64,000 bases of DNA from Pedobacter sp. WC2423. Its GTDB lineage: Bacteria > Bacteroidota > Bacteroidia > Sphingobacteriales > Sphingobacteriaceae. Below the pieces are notes generated by a model that saw only the letters and a list, made by a program, of their open reading frames with translations, did not search any database and had not been told where the DNA came from. Below are positions 26,258 through 35,203 of the stretch, piece by piece. The translations under genes were made by a program, and so were the position numbers. Each line of letters starts with the position of its first letter. Positions within the stretch are counted from its first letter, which is position 1. Location of the stretch: the NCBI RefSeq assembly GCF_040822065.1, contig NZ_CP162005.1:5084001-5148000 (forward strand). The letters are read 5' to 3'.

Positions 26258-26470
26258 TTATACACCTTTTTTAGGTGCTTTTTTTATAGACTCAACAGGC
26301 TGTTCCTCCCGTTCTCTCTTTTTTGCGGGATCCTTAAACTCAGGTTCATCTTTAGTGTAATCTTCATCCTCCGGTTTTTTTACTGCTTTATTTCCTTCAT
26401 CAACCTCAGGAACCGGTTCCTGAAAATTACTGCTTGGTTTTTCATTTTTTCTTTTAGGGTCCTTGTTCAT
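26258..26470 (-). CDS. Small, highly charged protein of unknown function
   Basis: A 70-residue open frame rich in Lys, Glu, Asp and Pro with no hydrophobic core, so it is probably disordered. I recognise no domain. It starts with ATG at 26470 (a TTG one codon upstream is possible), 16 bases after the NamZ-like stop, so it could be translated from the end of that transcript. Its final codons overlap a weak plus-strand terminator-like hairpin (26263-26285). It may be a real small protein or a chance frame. Confidence 0.45.
   Translation of the reverse strand: MNKDPKRKNEKPSSNFQEPVPEVDEGNKAVKKPEDEDYTKDEPEFKDPAKKREREEQPVESIKKAPKKGV
26263..26285 (+). terminator. Weak terminator-like hairpin after the nucleotidase gene
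   Basis: CACCT and AGGTG around five T, then C and seven T. The stem is only 5 pairs. It lies 63 bases beyond the nucleotidase stop and overlaps the 3' end of the small minus-strand frame. Confidence 0.4.
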
Positions 26471-26486
26471 CAAGATCAGTTTAAGG

Positions 26487-27743
26487 TTAAGGATACAACA
26501 AGTATTTCTTGCGCATCTTTTTGTACTGACTTAATCCTGGTTCCCAGCTTGCCCTGATTTCTTTTTCAGATTTACCTGCAATGATTTGCTCTTTTAAGCT
26601 ATAAACACCAGCAAGCTTATCAAAATTATTCATTTGCTTGCTGAGCTTGAAGTTGAAAAAATCTGCTTTATCAGGATAGGCCTGGTACAATTCAATAAGC
26701 CACTTAAGGTTTAACACCTTATTCTTCCTAAGGTTTGAAATATTATAATTTCTCAGATCTAAACCATAACATTCCTGATTTTGATGTAAAGGAGTTTCTG
26801 CCATTCCTTTGATACTTTTCGGGGTGAAAGAAAAGGTGTATTTTCCTTTTAGCGCGGGTGCACCCAAAACAGTAAACGGAAACTGAGTTCCGCGGCCCTG
26901 ACTGAGGTAGGTTCCCTCAAACAGACACAGCGTGGGGTAAAGTAAAATAGATTGCTGTGTATTTAGATTCGGAGATGGCTTAACAGGTAAATCATATGGC
27001 ATATCATGGGTGTAACCTGCTACTTTAATAATCGTGATTTTACACTTCAATTTATTTTTAAGCCAGCCTTCTCCATTTAACATTTGTGCATATTCTCCAA
27101 CGGTCAGCCCGTGGACAATAGGAATTGGTTTTAGTCCGATGCCCGATACCAGTCTGGAATCCAGAATAGGGCCATCTATATAAAACCCGTTAGGATTTGG
27201 TCTGTCCAGAATGATCAGTTCCTTTTTATTTTCTGCGCAAGCCTGCATCACATATTGCAGGGTATTAATATAAGTATAGAAACGTACACCTACATCCTGA
27301 ATGTCAAAAACCATGATGTCCACATCAGCTAAATCTGCCGGGGTAGGGATCTCATGTTTACCATATAAGGAAACTGCTTTGATTCCTGTTTTTTTATCGA
27401 TCGCATCGTCTACTTTAATTCCAGCACTGGCATCACCTCTGAAACCATGCTCAGGGCCGAATATTTTGACAATATTTACGCCGCGTTTTAAAAGGCTGTC
27501 TACCGACGTGGTTTCATTAATCACAGAAGTTGGATTGACCACCATTCCAACCCGTTTTCCTTGAAGCAGCGGCAGATATTTTTCCGTTTGGGCTGCTCCG
27601 GTCAGGATTTCATGACCAGTATTTTTACTTTCTGCTGGTTTCAGGGCGGAACTATCATTATCAGTCAATTTTGAATTAGCACAAGCCTGTATGCTGAATA
27701 TAGCCAGGCAAACCGGGAGCAGGATGGAAGAAGATAGTTTCAT
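26487..27743 (-). CDS. DUF1343 protein, NamZ-like exo-beta-N-acetylmuramidase
   Basis: A 418-residue exported protein. The N-terminal signal ends near SIQAC, which could be a lipobox, so it may be a lipoprotein. The DUF1343 body has KRVGMVVNPTSV near 62, IFGPEHGFRGDASAG near 92, VDIMVFDIQDVGVRFYTYI near 140 and IILDRPNPNG near 175. Family members such as NamZ remove terminal N-acetylmuramic acid from peptidoglycan fragments in the periplasm, serving cell-wall recycling. No other recycling genes sit next to it. The small charged frame follows. Confidence 0.9.
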   Translation of the reverse strand: MKLSSSILLPVCLAIFSIQACANSKLTDNDSSALKPAESKNTGHEILTGAAQTEKYLPLLQGKRVGMVVNPTSVINETTSVDSLLKRGVNIVKIFGPEHGFRGDASAGIKVDDAIDKKTGIKAVSLYGKHEIPTPADLADVDIMVFDIQDVGVRFYTYINTLQYVMQACAENKKELIILDRPNPNGFYIDGPILDSRLVSGIGLKPIPIVHGLTVGEYAQMLNGEGWLKNKLKCKITIIKVAGYTHDMPYDLPVKPSPNLNTQQSILLYPTLCLFEGTYLSQGRGTQFPFTVLGAPALKGKYTFSFTPKSIKGMAETPLHQNQECYGLDLRNYNISNLRKNKVLNLKWLIELYQAYPDKADFFNFKLSKQMNNFDKLAGVYSLKEQIIAGKSEKEIRASWEPGLSQYKKMRKKYLLYP

Positions 27744-27847
27744 AAGACCTTTTTTTACTTATTATAGTTGAATTCAAAATCAAATAACCATTTTTGCTAT
27801 TGTCTGTTTTTATTAACCAGGCTCTAAGTTACAGTTTATTAAAAATT

Positions 27848-29068
27848 TTGAATACAGAATATTTCATAGCCAGGCGAATTGCCATTAAATCAGAACGCAC
27901 ATTTTCGAAGCTGATCGTCCGTATTGCTATTGCGGGGGTGATGCTAAGTCTTGCCGTTATGATGTTATCGGTGGCCATTATCAAAGGCTTTAAAACAGAA
28001 ATACAAGAAAAAGTAAGAGGATTTGTTGGCGATGTCAGGATTTTTAAACTCGATTTAAATAATTCCTTTGAACTCACACCTTTTGTTCCTACAGCCAAAA
28101 CTTTAACTGACCTGAAAGAAAATAAGGATATTGCTTATTTTCAGTTCTATGCTACAAAACCGGCTATCATTTCAGCAAATGATGAAGTGGAAGGAACTAA
28201 TTTTAAAGGTGTAGACCGCAATTTCAACTGGGATTATATCAGTAAACATCTGGTCAGCGGCAGGATTATGGACTTTTCTGACAGTACTAAAGCGACTAAA
28301 GAAATCCTGATTTCTTCTTTCACTGCCAACCGGCTGAAACTTAAAACCGGAGATAGCTTTGTGATGTACTTTGTACAGAATCCTCCACGTAAACGCCCCT
28401 TTAAGATTGTAGGGATTTATGATATTGGAGTAGAGGAAATTGATAAAAGTTTTGTACTTGGAGATATTAACATCATCAGGCGCTTAAATAACTGGCAATC
28501 CAATGAGATTGGTGCAATTGAGATCAAACTTAAAAAATTTTCCCGTTTGCAGCCGGCTTCCGATAAGATTTATTCTACCATGGAGATTAACCTTAAATCG
28601 GAATCTGTTAAAGAATATTTTCCAAATATTTTCACATGGTTATCTCTGCTTGATGTCAATACGAGGGTTTTGCTTGTCTTAATGATGATTGTTGGGGTAA
28701 TTAATATGATTACTGCCTTGCTGATCATGATTCTGGAAAGAACCAATATGATCGGGATGTTAAAGGCTTTCGGGATGACGGACTTCAGTGTAATGAAAGT
28801 GTTTTTATACAATGCCCTTTACTTAGTTGGAATAGGCTTGTTATTAGGAAATATTCTTGGTTTGGGTTTAGGCTTTCTACAGCAATACACGCATATATTC
28901 AGGCTGAACCAAGGCTCCTATTACTTATCCTACGTGCCCATAGAATTCCATTTTATTGATGTGCTGATTCTTAATCTGGCCACCATTGTAATTTGTTTCG
29001 TGGTATTGATCCTGCCATCTTTACTGGTGAGCAGAATATCTCCGCTAAAAGCGATACGTTTTAAATAA
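27848..29068 (+). CDS. FtsX-like ABC transporter permease (LolC/E type)
   Basis: A 406-residue inner-membrane protein. The N terminus (NTEYFIARRIAIKSERTFSKLIVRIAIAG is the region; core YFIARRIAIKS) leads into transmembrane helix 1 (VMLSLAVMMLSVAII). A MacB-like periplasmic domain of about 220 residues follows, then three C-terminal helices with the FtsX block MIGMLKAFGMTDFSVMKVF. This matches permeases that extract lipoproteins for sorting, but the ATPase partner is not adjacent. The frame can start with TTG at 27794; TTG at 27848 gives the N terminus typical of the family and is preferred. Confidence 0.88.
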   Translation: MNTEYFIARRIAIKSERTFSKLIVRIAIAGVMLSLAVMMLSVAIIKGFKTEIQEKVRGFVGDVRIFKLDLNNSFELTPFVPTAKTLTDLKENKDIAYFQFYATKPAIISANDEVEGTNFKGVDRNFNWDYISKHLVSGRIMDFSDSTKATKEILISSFTANRLKLKTGDSFVMYFVQNPPRKRPFKIVGIYDIGVEEIDKSFVLGDINIIRRLNNWQSNEIGAIEIKLKKFSRLQPASDKIYSTMEINLKSESVKEYFPNIFTWLSLLDVNTRVLLVLMMIVGVINMITALLIMILERTNMIGMLKAFGMTDFSVMKVFLYNALYLVGIGLLLGNILGLGLGFLQQYTHIFRLNQGSYYLSYVPIEFHFIDVLILNLATIVICFVVLILPSLLVSRISPLKAIRFK

Positions 29069-29073
29069 CGATG

Positions 29074-29132
29074 ATATTTAACCTGAAAAAGGTTGCATCT
29101 TCATAGATTGCAACCTTTTTCAGGTTAAATAT
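29074..29132. terminator. Bidirectional terminator with 24-base perfect arms
   Basis: Arms 29074-29097 and 29109-29132 are exact complements around an 11-base loop, between convergent stops at 29068 and 29141. Confidence 0.9.
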
Positions 29133-29140
29133 TTAGTCTT

Positions 29141-31549
29141 TTATTTTGCGTTTTTCACATATTTATCTAACCAGGAATTCATCTCCCAAAGGCAGTGTAA
29201 AATGTTTTCTTTACCACGGTAACCATGTGCTTCATAAGGTAAGAAGACCAATCTTGTTGTTCCACCATGACCTTTGATTGCATTAAACAAACGCTCACTG
29301 TTAATTGGAAAAGTACCTGTATTATCATCAGAATCTCCATGAATCAATAAAAGCGGAGTTTTAATCTTATCTGCATAACTGAAAGGGCTCATTTCATAGT
29401 ATAGTTGTGGAACTTCCCAATATGTACGGTCTTCATTCTGGAATCCAAAAGGAGTCAGTGTTCTGTTATAAGCGCCACTGCGTGCAATACCAGCTTTAAA
29501 GAGGTTGGTATGTGCCAGTAAATTTGCAGTCATGAATGCACCATAACTATGTCCGCCTACTGCCATTCTGTTTCTATCTCCAACACCAAGGTCAGCAAGT
29601 TTATTAATTGCAGCCTCTGCATTTAATTTTAACTGGTCAACGAAAGTATCATTTGGTTTTTTTCCGTCTTTTGCTACAATTGGCATTTCTGCATTGTCAA
29701 GGACAGCGTATCCTTGTGTAACCCAGTAGATCGGAGAACCCCAGGTTAACATAGTGAAACGATCTTTAGAACCTCTGATTTGCGCCGCATCAGCCGCAGA
29801 ATTAAACTCTCTTGGATAAGCCCAGATCAGTGCAGGCAATGGGCCATCTTTAGCCTTGTCATAACCTTTTGGTAAATATAAATTACCTGTAAGATCTATC
29901 CCATCAGCACGTTTGTAAGTGATTTTCTCTTTAGTAGTTCCCTCCAGCCCCGGGTATGGATTAGTGAAATCAGTTACTGGTCTGTCGGCTATTCTAAGTA
30001 CCAGGTTTTTAATGTAATAATTTGGTACATCTTTTTGTGACTCTTTTCTGGTTAGTAACACTAACTTGTTAGCATCCAGTACATCTACAACGTATTCATA
30101 AAACCCTTCTGCACTACGCCAGATAATCTCGTTCTTTTTAGAAGCCAGATCAAATTTTGCCAGGAAAGGTAAATCGCCTTTTGGAGAGGAGCCTGTGATA
30201 TTGTTCATCAATAACCTGGTTCCGTTATCTACAGTTTGTACAACCTGACGGCCATAAGCATTCTTCTCTGTAACCGGATTACCTGGGTTATTGTAATTGT
30301 CAGTCTCATTTAATTCATATAAAGTCTCAATTGTTCCCTTAGCTGGATTATAGCGACTTAATTTGATGGTTTGTTTACCACGAAGTTCTTCCCTGACCAA
30401 GGCAAGAGTTTCATTTCCCCAGATAGTTTCACGGTAACGGGTAACTGTTTTAAAAAGCTCTTTAGCTTCACCAGAGAATGGTGCGCTTAAAGCATAGATT
30501 GCATCATGAAATGGAACTTGTTTTTTGATCAGTCCGCTGTCCAGTGGCTGTGCCCATGTGATAGTTGCCGCCTGATCTGCTCTCCATTCATAATTGCGGG
30601 GAACATTCTGCGTATTGTCATTTCCGGATGGAGTGCTCTCTTTAGAAGGTAATTCGGCCAGAACTTTAATCGATTTACCAGACAGATCCGTAATTTTCAC
30701 TGTCCTGGGAAAACCATAAGCTGGAACCAGATAAGAAAAAGGTTTACTGATCGTTTCCTGCAACAGGTATTTTTTGTCAGGAGAAACATCAACGCCAGCA
30801 TACATTGCGGGCTGTCCGATTAAGGTTTGTGCCCCATTTTTATATTGAACTAATTGCGAGGTCGCAAAGAACTCAAATAATTGCTCATCGAATGGAGTTT
30901 TAATTAAATCCTGATAGGTTGGATTTGGTGCAGCCTTGCCAATATTCTGTTGGATAGAAGGTCCTTTAGGCAATAATGGTTTAACCGGGATCGCACTGGC
31001 TGGCTTTGTTGCGATTCTATATAAAAGAGTCTGGTCATCCACCCAGGTAATTCCACCACCTAAAGTTACATTTAAAGGTTGCTGATTAATTTTAACTGCT
31101 TTTAAAGTTGCGATATCTATAACATATAAATCAACACCTTTTGGAGTGGTCTGTGTGAAAGAGATTTTATTTTGTGAAGGATTCCATAAGGCGTTAGCTG
31201 CGGCTAGTGGAGCAGGAAGGCCATTAATTTTGGCTATTTTTCCTGTTTTAATATTTTTTAGTGTAAAGTCATTAATAAATGTCTGCCTGCTTGGTGAGAA
31301 ATTATCGGGGTTGATGCGTAATCCTGCGATGCGGAATTCAGGCATGGCTAATTCTTCCACAGAAGGGTAAGAGTTTTTGGTGCTGAGCAGCATCCATTCT
31401 GCTTTACTATCAAGACTCACTGCAGGTGTGGGATTGGCTAATAAAAGGTCGGCAATTGCTTTAGGTGGAAGCTGGTAGTTGACCGCATCTTGTGCAAATA
31501 CGGATGTTGCAGCCGTAAATAATAATAAGGTCAGTAATGTTTTCTTCAT
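29141..31549 (-). CDS. S9-family prolyl-oligopeptidase-like serine peptidase
   Basis: An 802-residue exported peptidase. Residues 1-19 are a signal peptide (TLLLFTAATSVFAQ). A long N-terminal beta-propeller region precedes the alpha/beta-hydrolase domain, which starts near 560. The catalytic Ser is at about 668 in GGHSYGAF, the Asp in HGDSDDNTGT and the His in YEAHGYRGKEN. The architecture fits the dipeptidyl or glutamyl peptidase-like branch of S9. It should cut peptides in the periplasm. Two other secreted peptidases (M13 and DPP-IV type) lie within 12 kb. Confidence 0.92.
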   Translation of the reverse strand: MKKTLLTLLLFTAATSVFAQDAVNYQLPPKAIADLLLANPTPAVSLDSKAEWMLLSTKNSYPSVEELAMPEFRIAGLRINPDNFSPSRQTFINDFTLKNIKTGKIAKINGLPAPLAAANALWNPSQNKISFTQTTPKGVDLYVIDIATLKAVKINQQPLNVTLGGGITWVDDQTLLYRIATKPASAIPVKPLLPKGPSIQQNIGKAAPNPTYQDLIKTPFDEQLFEFFATSQLVQYKNGAQTLIGQPAMYAGVDVSPDKKYLLQETISKPFSYLVPAYGFPRTVKITDLSGKSIKVLAELPSKESTPSGNDNTQNVPRNYEWRADQAATITWAQPLDSGLIKKQVPFHDAIYALSAPFSGEAKELFKTVTRYRETIWGNETLALVREELRGKQTIKLSRYNPAKGTIETLYELNETDNYNNPGNPVTEKNAYGRQVVQTVDNGTRLLMNNITGSSPKGDLPFLAKFDLASKKNEIIWRSAEGFYEYVVDVLDANKLVLLTRKESQKDVPNYYIKNLVLRIADRPVTDFTNPYPGLEGTTKEKITYKRADGIDLTGNLYLPKGYDKAKDGPLPALIWAYPREFNSAADAAQIRGSKDRFTMLTWGSPIYWVTQGYAVLDNAEMPIVAKDGKKPNDTFVDQLKLNAEAAINKLADLGVGDRNRMAVGGHSYGAFMTANLLAHTNLFKAGIARSGAYNRTLTPFGFQNEDRTYWEVPQLYYEMSPFSYADKIKTPLLLIHGDSDDNTGTFPINSERLFNAIKGHGGTTRLVFLPYEAHGYRGKENILHCLWEMNSWLDKYVKNAK

Positions 31550-31732
31550 ATTGATGGGAATTTGTTAATCTGGTAAAACTACAAAATCAAGTAACCCCAT
31601 CGGCTTTAATCGTATCAAAATCTTGATACAATAGGATTTTAAATCCGATATTTTATGGTTTCGCACAGATTATACCGGATATTGTGCTTATTTCCGTAAA
31701 TTTGGCGAAATATCAATTTTAACTGAAATACT

Positions 31733-33037
31733 GTGTCGTTAGATAAATTAAAACTAAGTAAGCCCCTGATTACAGCAATGACTGATGCCGGGTACTTAAC
31801 CCCGAAAGAAATCCAGGCAAAAACTATGTCTAGAATTTTGGGTGGGCAGGATATACTTGCTGTAGGTCCGGAAGGATCAGGTAAAACAACAGCCTATATC
31901 CTTGGCGTTTTAATGCGTTTGAAATATACGAAAGATGATGCGCCAAAAGTTTTAATATTAGTGGCAGATAAGGATCGTGCAATCGCTGTAATTGATCAGT
32001 TTATTTCATTAAGTAAAAACAGAGATCTGAATATTGTTGGTCTTTATGGTACTGGAGGGGTAGAAGCCGAAGTTAATGAATTGGTTTTGGGTATCGATAT
32101 TGTTGTCGCAACACCAACCAGAGCAAGAGCCATTTATTTAAAACTGGGTTTGAACTTAAGTAAACTTCAGACTTTTATTGTGGATGATGCCGCATTAATT
32201 GTACAGCAGGGAATGCAATTACCTGTTTGTGAATTGGCAAGAAGTGCTGGTAAATGTCAGCATCTGGTTTTCACAGAGGTTGTTCATGAAAAATTAACTA
32301 AAATGACGGATCAGTTCCTGAACTTCCCTACGGTAATTGAAGTAGAGGATTTTGGGGATTCGAAAACTGAAACGGTTACACAGGTACTTTACCAGGTTCC
32401 TAATTATAAGACTAAGATAAATCTGCTGCGTCATTTATTACGTGATGATGAAGTATTCAATAAAGTAGTAGTTTTTGTGAATTCAAGACTTACTGCACAA
32501 AAAGTGGCTATCAGTATCGCAAGTCCTAAAGAAATGGAATTTTCTATGTTCAGACCATTACATTTTGATGAAAATGGTTTTGATGATTTTGAAGATTTTA
32601 AACAGAGTGAAGGCGCAAGGGTACTTGTGGTGGCCAATCAGGGTGAAGGTCCGTTGGACCTGGATGGCATTCCATTTATCTTCCACTTTGATGTGCCTGA
32701 AGAAAAGGAAACTTTCCTGAGCCGAATTATTAAAAACAAGGAAAATCCTGAAGAAGTGGTTGCTATTACTTTTGCTACAGATATGGAGCTTGTTCAGGTG
32801 AAAAAAATTGAGCAGTCAATTGGTCAGAAACTTGAATTGATGGAACTTCCGGAAGAGCTTTTAGTGGAGAAAACATTAAGACCAAAAGGATTTGATAAAA
32901 ACCGTGTAGTCAAAGTTAAAACTGAAGAACCTGCTGGTGGCGGAGCTTACCATGAGAAAAAAGAAAGTAACTCAAAGAATTATAATTATGGTATTGGTCA
33001 GAAAGCAAAAATGACCATGAAGAAAAAACATTCTTAA
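31733..33037 (+). CDS. DEAD-box helicase-like protein with degenerate catalytic motifs
   Basis: A 434-residue protein with a GTG start. The two-domain DEAD-box layout is clear: Q-motif-like LTPKEIQAKTM near 25, and motif I GPEGSGKT near 44-51 intact. But motif II reads VDDAAL where DEAD is expected, motif III reads FTEV in place of SAT, and the segment that should hold HRxGRxGR reads FLSRIIKNKE. Normal RNA-dependent ATP hydrolysis is therefore doubtful; ATP or RNA binding may remain. The C terminus is a basic, Lys/Asn-rich tail. A terminator follows. Confidence 0.85.
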   Translation: MSLDKLKLSKPLITAMTDAGYLTPKEIQAKTMSRILGGQDILAVGPEGSGKTTAYILGVLMRLKYTKDDAPKVLILVADKDRAIAVIDQFISLSKNRDLNIVGLYGTGGVEAEVNELVLGIDIVVATPTRARAIYLKLGLNLSKLQTFIVDDAALIVQQGMQLPVCELARSAGKCQHLVFTEVVHEKLTKMTDQFLNFPTVIEVEDFGDSKTETVTQVLYQVPNYKTKINLLRHLLRDDEVFNKVVVFVNSRLTAQKVAISIASPKEMEFSMFRPLHFDENGFDDFEDFKQSEGARVLVVANQGEGPLDLDGIPFIFHFDVPEEKETFLSRIIKNKENPEEVVAITFATDMELVQVKKIEQSIGQKLELMELPEELLVEKTLRPKGFDKNRVVKVKTEEPAGGGAYHEKKESNSKNYNYGIGQKAKMTMKKKHS

Positions 33038-33044
33038 TCCTATA

Positions 33045-33082
33045 AAATAAGGGGTCTGTTTTCATTAACAGACCCCTTATTT
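33045..33082. terminator. Terminator between the DEAD-box-like gene and mazG
   Basis: Perfect 16-base arms (33045-33060 and 33067-33082) with a 6-base loop and TTTTT on the plus side. It lies between convergent genes, so it may act both ways. Confidence 0.92.
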
Positions 33083-33104
33083 TTGCAATTTACTATAAGG
33101 TAAT

Positions 33105-33911
33105 TTACAGTTTCTTAGCTTCATTCCAGTACACATCCATTTCTTCTAAAGTCATATCCTGCAAAGCCTGGCCATTATCTTTGGCCTTACTTTCTATATA
33201 TTGGAAACGTTTAATGAATTTTCTGTTAGTTTTCTCTAAAGCGTTCTCAGGATTAATTCCAATAAATCTGGCGTAATTAACCAGTGAAAAAATAAGATCT
33301 CCAAATTCTGATTCCGCTTTTTCAATATCTATCGCTTCATTGTCAACAACATTATATTCATTCTTGAATTCCTGAAGTTCCTCTTCTACTTTTTCCCAAA
33401 CCTGAGTTTTATTTTCCCAGTCAAAACCGATTCCTCTTGCTTTTTCCTGAATTCTGCTGGCCTTTACTAAAGCAGGAAGAGAAGCGGGCACACCACCCAA
33501 TACTGATTTGTTACCTTCCTTTAACTTAATCTGTTCCCAATTACGTTTCACATCATTTTCATCCTGGACTTCTGCATCACCATAAATATGGGGATGACGG
33601 TTGATCAGTTTATCACAAACACTATTCAGTACGTCCACTATCGTGAAGTCATTGGTTTCCGAAGCGATCTTTGCGTAAAAAACCAGGTGCATCATCACAT
33701 CTCCTAATTCTTTTTTAACCTCAGTTAAATCCCCATCCAGAATCGCATCAGACAACTCATAGGTTTCCTCTATCGTCAGGTGACGTAAAGTCTCCATGGT
33801 TTGTTTTCTGTCCCATGGGCAGTCCGTTCTCAAAGTATCAAGTATAGTTAATAACCTTTGAAACGCAGTAGAAGGATCGGCTGCAGTAATAGGAGGGATA
33901 TGGTTTGGCAT
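33105..33911 (-). CDS. mazG: Nucleoside triphosphate pyrophosphohydrolase
   Basis: A 268-residue MazG protein that hydrolyses nucleoside triphosphates to monophosphates and pyrophosphate. The N-terminal MazG domain has CPWDRKQTMETLRHLTIEE near 36 and KKELGDVMMHLVFYA near 66, which supplies the EExxE/ExxD metal site. A second MazG-like repeat is present near 190-235 (KAESEFGDLIFSLVNYARF). The length is that of the two-domain housekeeping form and not the short antitoxin-linked type. No toxin gene is adjacent. Confidence 0.95.
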   Translation of the reverse strand: MPNHIPPITAADPSTAFQRLLTILDTLRTDCPWDRKQTMETLRHLTIEETYELSDAILDGDLTEVKKELGDVMMHLVFYAKIASETNDFTIVDVLNSVCDKLINRHPHIYGDAEVQDENDVKRNWEQIKLKEGNKSVLGGVPASLPALVKASRIQEKARGIGFDWENKTQVWEKVEEELQEFKNEYNVVDNEAIDIEKAESEFGDLIFSLVNYARFIGINPENALEKTNRKFIKRFQYIESKAKDNGQALQDMTLEEMDVYWNEAKKL

Positions 33912-33938
33912 GGGATTTTATTTAAAATAAAGCGCTAA

Positions 33939-33979
33939 AATAACAAACCCATTCTATTTAAAAGAATGGGTTTGTTATT
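33939..33979. terminator. Terminator after the AI-2E-family transporter
   Basis: Perfect 17-base arms (33939-33955 and 33963-33979) with a 7-base loop, lying 19 bases past the transporter stop on the minus strand and upstream of mazG. Confidence 0.85.
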
Positions 33980-33998
33980 AAAAGATGCGGTAAACTTG

Positions 33999-35111
33999 TT
34001 ACTCAGGTTCTTCCAGCTTAATTTTCTTGGTAATGCGGTATACCTTTCGTTTCCGCTCTGGCTTTTCCTGTTCACCAAGTAAAACTCCCCAGGGCTTTAA
34101 TTCATCAACACGGTCGAAGATAATCTTTAACATAGCCAGATAGGGAATACATAAAAACATTCCTGATATACCCCACAGCATTTCACCAACAATAATTCCT
34201 ATAAAAGCGAATAATGCATTGATTTTTACCTTCGAGCCTACCACCAGGGGCATCAGTATATTGCCATCCAATGTATGTATAGCTACATAAGCGATCAAAA
34301 CGAACAGCACCTTGGTTGCACCAGCTGTTGCAAAAGTAATCAGCACACTGATCAGTAAAGAAGAGAAGATCCCAAGATAAGGAACCAAATTAAAAATACC
34401 TGTAATCAAACCTAACAAGACTGCGTACTTTACCCCGAGTAATGACAACACTATAATTGTTAATGTAGTTACAATCAGCATCTGAAGGAATAATCCTAAA
34501 ATATAACGTTTAATGATGTACTGAATTTGCTCCACTATTTGTTTAACTTTTTCAGAATGTTCCTCTTTAAAAACTGTGATCAGGAAAGTAAAAAGGATTC
34601 GGCGGTAATTTAAAATGAAGAAAGTAAACAATAAAAGAAAAGCCAGGAATAATAACGTTGAAGATAAGGTCATTAAAGTGGCACCTAAAACAGTAGCACT
34701 GGATGCCAGCGCGCTGGTGGCACTATCTTTTAAGTAATCAATCTGTTTATGCGCATTGACATTAAAAGTATGAGAAACCCAGACTTGGAGGGATTCAAAT
34801 GAATGTATGGCCTGTTGCTTCAATAAAGGCCAGTCTTGTCCTAAATCAGTAAGTTGGTTGGCCAGAAAGAGCATGATGCAGGCAATGACAGCAATCATAA
34901 TAATAACAGACACAATAGAAGCTAAACTTCTTTTAAACCTCCATTTCTTCTCCAGGAAATTTGCCAGTGGTAATAATAAGAGTGCTAATAAAAATGAGGC
35001 AAGCAGCGGAGCCAGAAGACTGTGACCCAAAATGGCCAGATACCCCAGACAGATAATAGAAAATAGGACCAAAGCAAGCTTGGCGTAAAAAGGAGGGGAG
35101 ATGTTTTTCAT
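33999..35111 (-). CDS. AI-2E (PerM)-family transporter
   Basis: A 370-residue inner-membrane protein of the AI-2 exporter-like family. About eight hydrophobic segments are visible: a pair near 10-50, one near 65-85, one near 150-170, and a C-terminal cluster from about 205 to 330. The conserved end region IHTLDGNILMPLVVGSKVKI and the GEMLWGISGMFLCIPYLAM block are typical. Family members export small molecules or ions; the name AI-2E reflects one studied case and is not evidence for autoinducer export here. The C-terminal tail is basic. Confidence 0.9.
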   Translation of the reverse strand: MKNISPPFYAKLALVLFSIICLGYLAILGHSLLAPLLASFLLALLLLPLANFLEKKWRFKRSLASIVSVIIMIAVIACIMLFLANQLTDLGQDWPLLKQQAIHSFESLQVWVSHTFNVNAHKQIDYLKDSATSALASSATVLGATLMTLSSTLLFLAFLLLFTFFILNYRRILFTFLITVFKEEHSEKVKQIVEQIQYIIKRYILGLFLQMLIVTTLTIIVLSLLGVKYAVLLGLITGIFNLVPYLGIFSSLLISVLITFATAGATKVLFVLIAYVAIHTLDGNILMPLVVGSKVKINALFAFIGIIVGEMLWGISGMFLCIPYLAMLKIIFDRVDELKPWGVLLGEQEKPERKRKVYRITKKIKLEEPE

Positions 35112-35150
35112 GCTCGGGTGAATTTAATAATAAAGTCTGGCTAAAAACAA

Positions 35151-35179
35151 ATGCCCTGCCAAAATAATTAGCAGGGCAT
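35151..35179 (-). terminator. Terminator after the aldo/keto reductase gene
   Basis: ATGCCCTGC and GCAGGGCAT (35151-35159, 35171-35179) are exact inverted arms with an 11-base loop. On the minus strand a TTTGTTTTT run follows. Confidence 0.75.
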
Positions 35180-35203
35180 GATAAACAACTTGTTATTAAA
35201 ATC

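Noticed and set aside
33105..33911. mazG as part of a toxin-antitoxin or defence module
   Set aside because: It is the two-domain housekeeping length and no toxin gene is adjacent.
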